29,383 bases of DNA from a virus: positions 1-29,383 of the IMG/VR virus record IMGVR_UViG_3300043357_000059. The stretch is one strand, 5' to 3'. The stretch's first letter is position 1; each line of letters begins with the position of its first letter. This document shows, piece by piece, positions 1-6,203 of the stretch. The notes under the pieces are model-generated. The model made no database searches and was not told the DNA's origin. It was given only the letters and a program-made list of their open reading frames with translations. The translations under genes and the position numbers were made by a program.

Positions 1-388
1 GATCGTCCCCCAGGTCAGCAATGCGACGCCGGATGCCGGCCTGATCGTCCCAGTCCTCCGCCAGTGCGGCATGATCGCGATCAATCTGCGCCGACGCCGA
101 GTTGTCGGGTCCGGTCAGGCGAGGCGGTGCCGGGCGGTGCTCGCGCCACCATTGGGCCAGCCATTCGGCCAACTCGCTGTAGGTCGGGAAGCCTTTGGAC
201 GCGCGGAAGGCGACGTGCTCCAGGCTAGCGGTCGTGAAGGCCGCATCTGGGAACCGGTCGACCAGCAGCGGCACGTAGGCTGCCAGTTTCATCTCGGCTT
301 CCTGCCGGCTGATGCTAACAGCCGACAGCACGCCGAGAGATTGGCACCACTGTCGCACCACCGGCACGTGGGTTCGTTGGCTCGGCAT
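1..388 (-). CDS. Phage protein of the replication region, 3' end outside window
   Basis: The reading frame is open from an ATG at 388 to the window edge, so the C-terminus is missing. The visible part (about 129 residues) contains AEMKLAAYVPLLVDRFPDAA followed by a segment rich in Trp and acidic residues (ELAEWLAQWWREH). This pattern resembles small hypothetical proteins found next to replication genes in alphaproteobacterial phages; I do not assign a function. It overlaps the upstream replication-type gene by 74 bases in another frame. An AGGGAG lies about 10 bases before the ATG at 388. A second good candidate start is the ATG at 292, preceded by AGGA. I prefer 388 because the sequence resembling the family begins before residue 33. 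Confidence 0.6.
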   Translation of the reverse strand, partial: MPSQRTHVPVVRQWCQSLGVLSAVSISRQEAEMKLAAYVPLLVDRFPDAAFTTASLEHVAFRASKGFPTYSELAEWLAQWWREHRPAPPRLTGPDNSASAQIDRDHAALAEDWDDQAGIRRRIADLGDD

Positions 389-965
389 TGTTGACGGTCT
401 CCCTCATGTCATCGGCGGCGCTCTCCGCCATGCCGTTCCGAAAGGTGGGCACCTCCTGCTTTCGGCGAGGTCGAGACTTACGGGGGCGCCCTACGGGGGG
501 GGAATCTGACTCTGAGTCTGAGTCTGCGATTGGGTTGCGCTCCAATGGGCCTTTCGACTCCCCATTGCCGGGTCCCCTTTTGGGGTGGCCTTTGGGTGGG
601 CCTTTGCGCTTTGCCCATCCTTTCTCAGCCGCGCTGCGCCCTAATTCCGATAGTTCGGCGTCGCGGATCATGCGTCTGGACACGATGCAGCCCACATGAT
701 CACGGTCAAATACCCCCCTCGTTTCTAGTTCCTCAATAAGGGGGCGCACTTGCCTTGCATCGCTGTGACACATGCGGGCGACTTGCTTCGCCTCGGTCTC
801 ATTGCGGCGGGTCGGCGGTAGCGTCAGATGGCCGGGCGGGTTCGACATCGACATGATGCACAGCATCCGCATCCACAGGCCCTGCGCGGCAAGCGAGCAG
901 ATCGAAAGGGCCGGATCAGTCAGCCAGTCCTTCCAGAAGAACTTGCCCCAGGGCAGGCCGCTCAT
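315..965 (-). CDS. Phage replication-type protein (putative initiator/replisome organizer)
   Basis: A 216-residue protein starting PWGKFFWKDWLTDPAL after the first few residues, a start typical of phage replication proteins with an N-terminal winged-helix region (YdaU/DUF1376-like or replisome-organizer-like). Residues 1-110 are predicted folded. The rest is a charged tail with K-G-P repeats (KGPPKGHPKRGP), an acidic run (DSDSESDS) and a basic patch (RPRKSRPRRK), plausibly DNA binding. The start at 965 is chosen because its ATG overlaps the methyltransferase stop as ATGA; an in-frame extension upstream to 1256 lies entirely inside the methyltransferase gene and is discarded. Position in the early operon after a methyltransferase and nucleases fits DNA replication. 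The exact family is an inference. Confidence 0.6.
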   Translation of the reverse strand: MSGLPWGKFFWKDWLTDPALSICSLAAQGLWMRMLCIMSMSNPPGHLTLPPTRRNETEAKQVARMCHSDARQVRPLIEELETRGVFDRDHVGCIVSRRMIRDAELSELGRSAAEKGWAKRKGPPKGHPKRGPGNGESKGPLERNPIADSDSESDSPPVGRPRKSRPRRKQEVPTFRNGMAESAADDMRETVNNAEPTNPRAGGATVVPISRRAVGC

Positions 966-2089
966 GACACCTGATTGCCCCATGCGTCCCACCCATCCCG
1001 AGCGCATCGCGCGAACATTTCCAGCTTGGGAGTGTTGGGGAACATGGCGGCGATCATGTCGGCGAAAGCGTCGGGCTTCTCGCTGTGCTTGCCCCGTTCG
1101 ATGGTCTGCACCTGCGGTGGCTGATCGCCCATCGCTGGCGCCGGCACATCGCCGCGCGTGCCCACGAGTAGAAGCTCCAGGGTGTTGCGGAACCAATACC
1201 CGGTTCCGATCGCGGGCTTGTGCCACGCGCAAGCGGTCTTGTAGGTGAAACCCCATCGCTCAATCAGCTTGATGCCGAGCGCGAGCATCGGCACGGTCAC
1301 CCATAGGAACAACACGCAATTGGTCGCGGCTGGTGGCTCGATGTCTGCAATGTCGTTAATCGTCATTGTCGGGTAATGATTATCAGCGGCGCGATCCGAA
1401 CCGGTTTCCTCGCTGTAGGGTTTGAAGCGCCACGGCGGGTCGGCGTAAATGACGCCGTAACGGTTAACGCCCAGCGCGCGGGAAGCTTCAGCAGTCGCCT
1501 CGGCAAGCCCTCGCTCGCGGTCGGCACGTGCGGAGCGTTTTACCATATGCTTAGCGCGATCGGGCGCAAGCACGGCCTCGCGCTGCTGATCCTTCGGCAG
1601 CTTGGCGACCTTGGCCGCGACCGATACGGGGATTGCACCTTGCTCGACCGCTTGAGTGAGGGCGTGCGATCCGTTGGTGCGGACGAACGCAGCGCTCGCC
1701 AGCGTGCGAGTAGAGACGTTGAGTAAATGTGCAGCGTCTATCTGCGAAGTCTGCAAATTTGCAGACTTATTATTTGGACGATGCGCCGACATGTTCGCCA
1801 GCTTCGCCGCGATCATCGCGCGCTGGCTTTCGTTGAGGTGTCGTCGATGTAAGTTGCTCGCGATAACGAAGCCCAGCGGGTCATCACCAGCGAATGTCTC
1901 AACCCTGATCGCGACATCCGCCTTCAGGCACGCGCGGTATCGGTTGCGACCGTCTAGTATCTTGTCGTCGTGCACCACAATCGGGTGGAGCAATCCCCGT
2001 TGCTTAATGTCAGCGGCGAACGCGTCGAATGCGTCGCCCTCCATCATCGGGAACAGGTCGGCGAGCTTGTGGAACTGCAATTGCTTCAT
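962..2089 (-). CDS. ParB-like N-terminal domain fused to MT-A70 adenine methyltransferase
   Basis: A 375-residue two-domain protein. Residues 1-100 are ParB/Spo0J-like: they contain IKQRGLLHPIVVHDDKILDGRNRYRAC and later ASNLHRRHLNESQRAM. A central helical section (100-200) includes an HTH-like stretch (AAHLLNVSTRTLASAA). The C-terminal domain has VIYADPPW with the DPPW catalytic motif at 217-220 and HSEKPDAF near 335, typical of MT-A70 family N6-adenine methyltransferases that act on DNA in phages. The expected activity is SAM-dependent adenine methylation, perhaps to evade restriction; the ParB part may direct DNA binding. It overlaps both neighbours by ATGA, so it is translated within the early operon. 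Family assignment is strong; target site is unknown. Confidence 0.9.
   Translation of the reverse strand: MKQLQFHKLADLFPMMEGDAFDAFAADIKQRGLLHPIVVHDDKILDGRNRYRACLKADVAIRVETFAGDDPLGFVIASNLHRRHLNESQRAMIAAKLANMSAHRPNNKSANLQTSQIDAAHLLNVSTRTLASAAFVRTNGSHALTQAVEQGAIPVSVAAKVAKLPKDQQREAVLAPDRAKHMVKRSARADRERGLAEATAEASRALGVNRYGVIYADPPWRFKPYSEETGSDRAADNHYPTMTINDIADIEPPAATNCVLFLWVTVPMLALGIKLIERWGFTYKTACAWHKPAIGTGYWFRNTLELLLVGTRGDVPAPAMGDQPPQVQTIERGKHSEKPDAFADMIAAMFPNTPKLEMFARCARDGWDAWGNQVS
1747..1768. repeat. 22-bp perfect palindrome inside the ParB/MT-A70 gene
   Basis: The sequence reads AAGTCTGCAAA followed directly by its exact reverse complement, with no spacer. It encodes residues around 108-115 (KSANLQTS), in the linker after the ParB-like domain. 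It contains TGCAA and TTGCA half-sites, the same pentamers as the operator set, but in everted order (TGCAA-AT-TTGCA). It could be a binding site for the ParB-like protein or the repressor, or a chance palindrome. Confidence 0.75.
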
Positions 2090-2679
2090 AATCCACGCTC
2101 CCGCATGATGACTTTGACCGCTGCGGAGTAGCGCTGCCGGGCTGTCATGATGTGCGACCTGGCATGTAATCCGTAGAGCCTGCCGAGGTCGTCCAGGGTT
2201 AGCCCTTCCTTGAGGCGCGGCTGACCGCTAACGAATACTATGTGATAATGCACGTGCTCGGTCGGAAAGAGCGGCAGCGCATTACGGATCAACGGCGGGA
2301 TCGCTTGCAAGTCGGAGCGAAACTCGCGCAGGGTTTTGGAATCATGTTGTGACCCGCGCTTGATCTCAAGCACCACGACCCAACTACTGCTGCGTATCTC
2401 GAATTGAACATCCGGCACGCGCGGTAGCCGACGATCGACTTGAAGTAGCCGCAAGTGCGGAAGCTGCTCGATCGCATCCATGATCGCGGCCTCAAGGATT
2501 TTGCCCTCACGCTTTTCGGCCGAGGTCATTAGTGACTTTCGGAACGAATCAGCGGCGTCCCATAATGGGTCCTGTTCGAATTGAGCGGTGCGCAGCGTCT
2601 CGATCGTGCGTTGTATTTGCAAGTCGGCGCGCGGGATGCCCGTCAGCCCGACCGGCATGAGATGCGGACGCGTCGTCAT
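2086..2679 (-). CDS. Putative PD-(D/E)XK nuclease-like protein
   Basis: A 197-residue protein. Residues 86-109 read LPRVPDVQFEI, a short turn, then VVVLEIKRG: this is the PD...ExK layout of the PD-(D/E)XK fold, with D90, E105 and K107 as candidate catalytic residues and an acidic helix before it (EGKILEAAIMDAIEQ). The likely role is DNA cleavage or processing in phage replication or recombination, but I cannot name the family and a degenerate non-catalytic member is possible. The start at 2679 has a strong AGGGAGG five bases upstream and overlaps the stop of the preceding mini-ORF as ATGA. The 3' end overlaps the methyltransferase start as ATGA. An in-frame extension to 2793 lies over other genes and lacks such support. 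Confidence 0.65.
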   Translation of the reverse strand: MTTRPHLMPVGLTGIPRADLQIQRTIETLRTAQFEQDPLWDAADSFRKSLMTSAEKREGKILEAAIMDAIEQLPHLRLLQVDRRLPRVPDVQFEIRSSSWVVVLEIKRGSQHDSKTLREFRSDLQAIPPLIRNALPLFPTEHVHYHIVFVSGQPRLKEGLTLDDLGRLYGLHARSHIMTARQRYSAAVKVIMRERGL

Positions 2680-2738
2680 GCTGCCTCCCTGACGCATCGC
2701 TTGCGCGGTATGTTCCACTGGTCGAGGCACGCGCTCAT
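2676..2738 (-). CDS. 20-residue mini-ORF linking two nuclease genes
   Basis: Starts ATG at 2738, overlapping the VRR-NUC stop as ATGA, and stops at TGA 2678-2676, overlapping the next gene's ATG as ATGA. It encodes MSACLDQWNIPRKRCVREAA, 20 residues. No family is recognised. Exact four-base overlaps at both ends suggest it lets ribosomes pass from one nuclease gene to the next, or encodes a tiny peptide. The ribosome binding site of the downstream gene lies inside this mini-ORF. Confidence 0.45.
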   Translation of the reverse strand: MSACLDQWNIPRKRCVREAA

Positions 2739-3169
2739 GCTGCGATCCTCCCCCTAAGCGGCACACCCCAGGCGGCGAGCTGATCGAGCACACCGACCAC
2801 CGTCTCGCACACGGCGATCTGCATCCCGGCCGCTTCCAGCTTGGGGAACGTCTCGCGCTGGCCCTCGACGTAGCGCCGACCGCCCGTTCGCCGGCTGACG
2901 ACCCAGCGTGAGATGCTCAGCCCCTCGCCCGGTCGTTTGAGTTCCACGCCATAGATGTTGCGGTGCAGCACCAGGATGTCAGGCCAGTTTCGCTTGAGGC
3001 CAAGCCGCAGGAGCTTGACCGCGTAGCGCGCCGGCAACGGGACATGCCCCGCCGGGAAGGTTGTCCACATAGCCGGCGGTATCAGCAGCAGATCGAGGGC
3101 GTCAGCCACCGCTTGGTGGAGGTCATCCTCCGGCGGAATCGGAGCGGTAAGGCGGAACGGGCGCCCCAC
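2735..3169 (-). CDS. VRR-NUC domain nuclease
   Basis: A 144-residue protein matching stand-alone phage VRR-NUC proteins (PD-(D/E)XK superfamily). It has HQAVADALDLLL near the N-terminus, LKRNWPDILVL with PD at 63-64, YGVELKRPGEGLS with the E76-x-K78 pair, and a GQRETFPKLEAAGMQIAVC segment at about 103-121, followed by a helix (VVGVLDQLAAWG). Such proteins are predicted structure-specific or Holliday-junction type nucleases acting on phage DNA during replication or recombination. The start is a GTG at 3169, one base after the Cro-like gene's stop; later starts would remove the conserved N-terminal helix. It is the second gene of the early minus-strand operon. Assignment is firm at domain level. 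Confidence 0.85.
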   Translation of the reverse strand: MGRPFRLTAPIPPEDDLHQAVADALDLLLIPPAMWTTFPAGHVPLPARYAVKLLRLGLKRNWPDILVLHRNIYGVELKRPGEGLSISRWVVSRRTGGRRYVEGQRETFPKLEAAGMQIAVCETVVGVLDQLAAWGVPLRGRIAA

Positions 3170-3170
3170 G

Positions 3171-3419
3171 TTAGGACGCCCGCGCTAGATCATCCTTGGG
3201 CTTGGCAGCGGCCTTCCGCTGGACCATCGGCGACGCGCGCATGAGCTGGTCGAGGGTGACGATCAGCCCCTTGCGCTTGGCGAGCTGCAGAACGGCGGGC
3301 CAGCGTTCCGGCGGGATGCCATTCCCCTGCCAGCGCCACACTGTCGTCGGGTCGAGGCCCAGCTTGCCAGCGACGTGACGGAAGCCCCCCAGGTGGTCGA
3401 TGATCTTGTCGTGGCGCAT
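3171..3419 (-). CDS. Cro-like helix-turn-helix regulator
   Basis: An 82-residue protein. Residues 1-48 (KIIDHLGGFRHVAGKLGLDP, TTVWRWQGNGIPPERWPAVL) form a helix-turn-helix of the small Cro/carph-isopro type, in which the W-R-W segment lies in the recognition helix. It is the first gene of the minus early operon, facing the repressor, the classic position of Cro. It would bind operators in the switch and tune or shut down repressor expression. The only promoter I see has its -10 box at 3430-3435, so transcription would begin about four bases before the ATG: the message appears nearly leaderless. No Shine-Dalgarno sequence is seen. Whether it binds the same TTGCA-N5-TGCAA sites as the repressor is an inference. 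Confidence 0.8.
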   Translation of the reverse strand: MRHDKIIDHLGGFRHVAGKLGLDPTTVWRWQGNGIPPERWPAVLQLAKRKGLIVTLDQLMRASPMVQRKAAAKPKDDLARAS

Positions 3420-3429
3420 GATGCGGCGG

Positions 3430-3459
3430 ATTAGATTGCAGGACTTTCAATCGAGTCAA
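3430..3459 (-). promoter_or_regulatory. Early minus-strand sigma70-type promoter
   Basis: Reading on the minus strand, TTGACT (3459-3454) matches the -35 consensus at five of six positions, followed by an 18-base spacer and TCTAAT (3435-3430), five of six to the -10 consensus. The spacer contains operator 3436-3450. It drives the Cro-like gene and the early operon. Binding at the operator would block polymerase directly. Confidence 0.75.
3436..3450. promoter_or_regulatory. Operator site 1 (in the early promoter spacer)
   Basis: TTGCAGGACTTTCAA, one mismatch in the second arm from TTGCA-N5-TGCAA. It lies exactly between the -35 and -10 boxes of the minus early promoter. One of five related sites in the window; the least perfect, which could make it the weakest. 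Confidence 0.7.
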
Positions 3460-3494
3460 GGCACACCTCCCGCTCTGGGATGCCAAAAACCTTT

Positions 3495-3523
3495 TTGCTG
3501 AGAATGCAAGCATGGGATACGGT
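3495..3523 (+). promoter_or_regulatory. Weak candidate promoter for the repressor
   Basis: TTGCTG (3495-3500), 17 bases, then TACGGT (3518-3523). The -10 match is poor. Predicted start of transcription near 3530 would put operator 3531-3545 at the transcription start, consistent with autoregulation. Tentative. Confidence 0.35.
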
Positions 3524-3530
3524 GTCCATG

Positions 3531-3545
3531 TTGCAAGCACTGCAA
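3531..3545. promoter_or_regulatory. Operator site 2 (upstream of the repressor)
   Basis: TTGCAAGCACTGCAA, a perfect TTGCA-N5-TGCAA. It ends 13 bases before the repressor start codon. An additional TGCAAGCA half-like copy lies at 3504-3511. Confidence 0.7.
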
Positions 3546-3558
3546 TGAGGGACCGGAC

Positions 3559-4011
3559 TTGCCAGGGTTAGGGGCGAAACGAGAGGCCAATCGTGAGCTG
3601 CTGCGTCTTATCGGCGCGCGGATGCGTTGGATCAGAGAAGCCTATGAGGCTCGTGAACCGTTTGCCCATTCGCAAAAACAATGGGCGGAGGCGCTCGACA
3701 TCCAGGCGTCGCTGCTATCGCGGTTTGAAAACGGCAATCAGATGGCGCCGCCGGACATCCTTATCCGGCTGGTGTATTATTCGGGCGCTTCGATGGATTA
3801 CCTGTTTTTCGGTGTGCTTTCCGAGGATATGTTGCCTTGGCTGCGGAAGGTTTTGGCTGCGGCACACCCAACAGACGTTTCATCCAGCCGCGCGTTCCTA
3901 TCTGACCGGGACGTGAAGCTGCGATCAGGCCCAATACGTCAGGCACGAACTCGGCAGCGTCGGCTCGCGAAGCGTGGGCCCGAGAAGCCCCGGCCCTTAA
4001 AGCCTCGTTAA
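3559..4011 (+). CDS. Phage repressor, XRE-family helix-turn-helix
   Basis: A 150-residue protein. An XRE-type HTH covers about residues 12-70: SQKQWAEALDIQASLLSRFENGNQ is the HTH core, followed by PPDILIRLVYYSGASMDYLFFG, the standard fourth/fifth helices and D-Y-L-F-F-G end. The tail after residue 100 is basic and disordered-looking (RTRQRRLAKRG). There is no LexA-type (S24) peptidase domain, so RecA-stimulated self-cleavage is not expected. The start is a TTG at 3559 preceded by GAGGGA; the ATG at 3545 is out of frame, and the next in-frame ATG (about residue 22) would cut helix one. Divergent placement from the Cro-like gene and adjacent operators make it the immunity repressor. Function is inferred from fold and position. 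Confidence 0.8.
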   Translation: MPGLGAKREANRELLRLIGARMRWIREAYEAREPFAHSQKQWAEALDIQASLLSRFENGNQMAPPDILIRLVYYSGASMDYLFFGVLSEDMLPWLRKVLAAAHPTDVSSSRAFLSDRDVKLRSGPIRQARTRQRRLAKRGPEKPRPLKPR

Positions 4012-4039
4012 CTCTCCCCTTCATCGTCATCGTTCGTTT

Positions 4040-4062
4040 CGCCTTTCACGAAGGTGAAAGCG
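4040..4062 (+). terminator. Terminator-like hairpin after the repressor
   Basis: CGC-(C)-TTTCAC, loop GAAG, GTGAAA-GCG: nine paired bases with one bulged C, followed by TTT. It lies 29 bases after the repressor stop and would separate repressor transcription from the early plus-strand operon. The short T-run makes it a weak candidate. Confidence 0.5.
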
Positions 4063-4186
4063 TTTAGTCATGGCATCGTGTCGGCACGCGAATAAGGATT
4101 GTAGCCTGCCACGCCAGAATTGCACCAGCGCGAAATTGACGACGATTTATCGGTGCGGCTCATTCCCTGTTCACGCGATACCCCTA

Positions 4187-4201
4187 TTGCAAGTCTTGCA
4201 A
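4187..4201. promoter_or_regulatory. Operator site 3 (head of the plus-strand early operon)
   Basis: TTGCAAGTCTTGCAA, a perfect TTGCA-N5-TGCAA, 49 bases before the first gene of the operon. Together with the following bases it aligns well with operator 1 plus its -10 box read on the minus strand (TTGAAAGTCCTGCAATCTAAT, 21 bases, compared position by position: four differences). The aligned -10 (TCTTGT, 4202-4207) is weak and I see no good -35. Confidence 0.7.
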
Positions 4202-4250
4202 TCTTGTGCTTGCGTCGGACGCTTCCAACCCGCGAGAGATGGAAGCACCT

Positions 4251-4790
4251 ATGTCAGATACGCCCCAGACCCCCTCCGCATTCCAGATCGAACGGGCGAT
4301 GTCAGCGTGGCATCAGATACGCACGGCGCTTGGCAGCGACCCCGACCTTCTGACCGAGGACGCGATCCGCGCGGCGTTTGATGAAGCACACGCGACCCAC
4401 CCGGACGATCTGCTGCCTCGGCTGATCGATGCGATTTGGTGGACCGGGCGCCAGATCGATGATGCAGAGCAATTGTGGCGTCTGATGATCGCGCGGCGGG
4501 ACCGCTACCGGGACCGCGACGTTATGCTGCGACTGCTGCTGCAAGACCTGATGACAGCCTTCGGCGCGAAGTCAAAGCGCGGGCGTTATGCCAGCGCTAG
4601 CCTTGCGTCATCCACGCGCCAGTCTGTCGTGATCACCGACGCCGAGCTGTTACCCGACGAGTTCGTAAAGATCACCCGCGAGCCGCGTCGCACGGCAATC
4701 AGCGACGCTATCAACAACGATGGTCTGGTGATCCCCGGCGCGGTGTTGAGCAACCCCGGCGCCCCTGTGCTGACGATCAGGACACTCTGA
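4251..4790 (+). CDS. Siphovirus Gp157-like protein
   Basis: A 179-residue protein. The C-terminal third is the signature of the Gp157 family: VVITDAELLPDEFVKITREP, then TAISDAINNDGLVIPGAVLS, then a PVLTIRTL end. The N-terminal 110 residues are helical and more divergent than the usual coiled coil. Gp157 proteins sit beside single-strand annealing proteins in many phages and are thought to act with phage DNA recombination or resistance; their biochemistry is not settled. Here it directly precedes Bet, with one base between the stop and the Bet start. The start at 4251 has GGAAG upstream; an ATG four codons earlier (4239) is also possible. First gene of the plus early operon, behind operator 3. 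Confidence 0.75.
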   Translation: MSDTPQTPSAFQIERAMSAWHQIRTALGSDPDLLTEDAIRAAFDEAHATHPDDLLPRLIDAIWWTGRQIDDAEQLWRLMIARRDRYRDRDVMLRLLLQDLMTAFGAKSKRGRYASASLASSTRQSVVITDAELLPDEFVKITREPRRTAISDAINNDGLVIPGAVLSNPGAPVLTIRTL

Positions 4791-4791
4791 G

Positions 4792-5982
4792 ATGGCGCAA
4801 GCTGCGACTGCCCTAACCATCGCGCCGCGCCATCTGAAGCCACCGAGCTTTGCTGGGAGCGAGAACGCGTGGCGTGCGTTGTGCGAGGTCTATCCGTCCG
4901 CCGAAACGCCCGAGGTCGTTATGGCCGTGGTCGAATACTGCGCGGTGCGCAAGCTCGACCCATACAAGCGGCCGGTCCACGTCGTGCCGATGTATAACGC
5001 GCGGTTGCGCCGTAAAGTGCAGGTCGTGATGCAAGGCATCAACGAGGTGGAGATTACCGCAGCGCGCACCGGGCAGTGGGCAGGGATGGACCTGCCGGTA
5101 TGGGGGCCGATGGTGCGGCGCACGTTTCGCGGCGAGCTTGAAGAAAACGACGGCTCCAAGCGCGCGGTCGACACTGAGCTTGAATTTCCAGCGTGGTGCG
5201 CGGTCACGGTCTACCGGCTTGTCGGCGGTGCGCCTCGTGCTTTCACCGAGCAGTTATTCTGGGAGGAAAGCTATGGCCGCGCCGGGTTCCGCAGCGAGGT
5301 TCCTAATCAGCGCTGGCAAACCGCGCCCCGGCAGATGCTTCACAAGTGCACCAAGGCGGCGGTGATCCGTGCCGCGTTCCCCGAGGAGGGTTTCGGCTAT
5401 ACCGCCGAGGAGATGGAGGATCACGACGTTGATGCCGGCGGGATCACCATTGACGGCGTGATCGACCAGGGCGTGGAGAAGCCGAGCGACAAGGCGACGA
5501 TCGGGCACCAGCGGACGACAACCACCAAAGACAGCTCGCCGGACCCGCCGCTCGACCCGCTGGAGGAGGCGAATGGAACGCTCTGGCTGGCCAACCTGAA
5601 GCGGCTTCTACGCGAAGCGGAGACCGTCACGCGGGTTGTCGAGTTGCGCGGTCATCGCCGGGTGAATAGTGCCCTGGACGGAAAGACCAAGGCGCCAGCG
5701 ATGATCCGCGAACAGATCATCGATGCATTCAAAGAGGCGCACGAACGGCTCGCGCCGACCGGGGACCCACGCGACCAGGATGACGACGGACCCGGCTGGG
5801 ACGATCCGGTGGCGGAGCTAATCGCCGCGGTTGAGGCAATGGACGCCGAAGCGCTGTCGACGCTGCCCAGCAACGCGGCGTGGAAGGTGAAGACCCGCGA
5901 CCTGTTCCCGCCTGACCACGACCGGATCAATGAGGCGATCGAGCTGCGCAAGGCGACACTGAAGGGAAGCACGAGCCAATGA
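4792..5982 (+). CDS. bet: Bet family single-strand annealing recombinase
   Basis: A 396-residue protein. Residues 25-210 match phage recombination protein Bet (lambda Redbeta/RecT superfamily): EYCAVRKLDPYKRPVHVVPM at about 48-67, VMQGINEVEITAARTGQWAG, and the diagnostic RQMLHKCTKAAVIRAAFPEE, GFGYTAEEMED end of the core (180-210). It anneals single-stranded phage DNA during recombination-dependent replication. Lambda Beta is about 260 residues; the extra 170 here form a linker rich in D, P and K plus two short helical segments (about 255-315 and 335-390) that look alike and resemble C-terminal appendices of alphaproteobacterial RecT-like proteins. No lambda Exo/YqaJ exonuclease adjoins it; the two nucleases across the switch might supply the partner activity. 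Overlaps the next gene by ATGA. Confidence 0.9.
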   Translation: MAQAATALTIAPRHLKPPSFAGSENAWRALCEVYPSAETPEVVMAVVEYCAVRKLDPYKRPVHVVPMYNARLRRKVQVVMQGINEVEITAARTGQWAGMDLPVWGPMVRRTFRGELEENDGSKRAVDTELEFPAWCAVTVYRLVGGAPRAFTEQLFWEESYGRAGFRSEVPNQRWQTAPRQMLHKCTKAAVIRAAFPEEGFGYTAEEMEDHDVDAGGITIDGVIDQGVEKPSDKATIGHQRTTTTKDSSPDPPLDPLEEANGTLWLANLKRLLREAETVTRVVELRGHRRVNSALDGKTKAPAMIREQIIDAFKEAHERLAPTGDPRDQDDDGPGWDDPVAELIAAVEAMDAEALSTLPSNAAWKVKTRDLFPPDHDRINEAIELRKATLKGSTSQ

Positions 5983-6203
5983 GCACCAAGCACAAGCCGG
6001 ACCACGAGATGGAAATCATGCGGCGCGGCCTGCGCGATCTGGCGAGCCTATCACTCGGCGGCCGGCGACGCGTCCTGGCCTATTGGGGCGCGCGGATCGA
6101 GGCCATGCCGGCCGATGATGACGATACGCGCAATCCGCAACAGCTTGACATCGAGGACGTGCCACAAATGCCGCCGCTGCATGTGGCGGGCGCGGCGGCG
6201 TGA
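5979..6203 (+). CDS. Small hypothetical phage protein
   Basis: A 74-residue protein starting MSTKHKPDHEMEIMRRGLRD, with a predicted helix (LRDLASLSLGGRRRVLAYWG) and an acidic, proline-containing tail. No family recognised. The start overlaps the Bet stop as ATGA and its stop overlaps the next ATG, so it is co-translated in the early operon. High coding-style GC3 and tight coupling support it as real. Confidence 0.65.
   Translation: MSTKHKPDHEMEIMRRGLRDLASLSLGGRRRVLAYWGARIEAMPADDDDTRNPQQLDIEDVPQMPPLHVAGAAA

Noticed and set aside
966-1256. In-frame upstream extension of the replication-type gene to 1256
   Set aside because: It lies wholly in the MT-A70 catalytic region read in another frame, has no family-like sequence, and the ATGA-coupled start at 965 fits the operon pattern.
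3504-3515. Extra operator at TGCAAGCA in the switch
   Set aside because: Only one arm is present; at most a half-site.
4070-4381. Plus-strand open frame after the repressor
   Set aside because: It runs into the Gp157-like gene in another frame, its product looks like random translation, and it spans operator 3.
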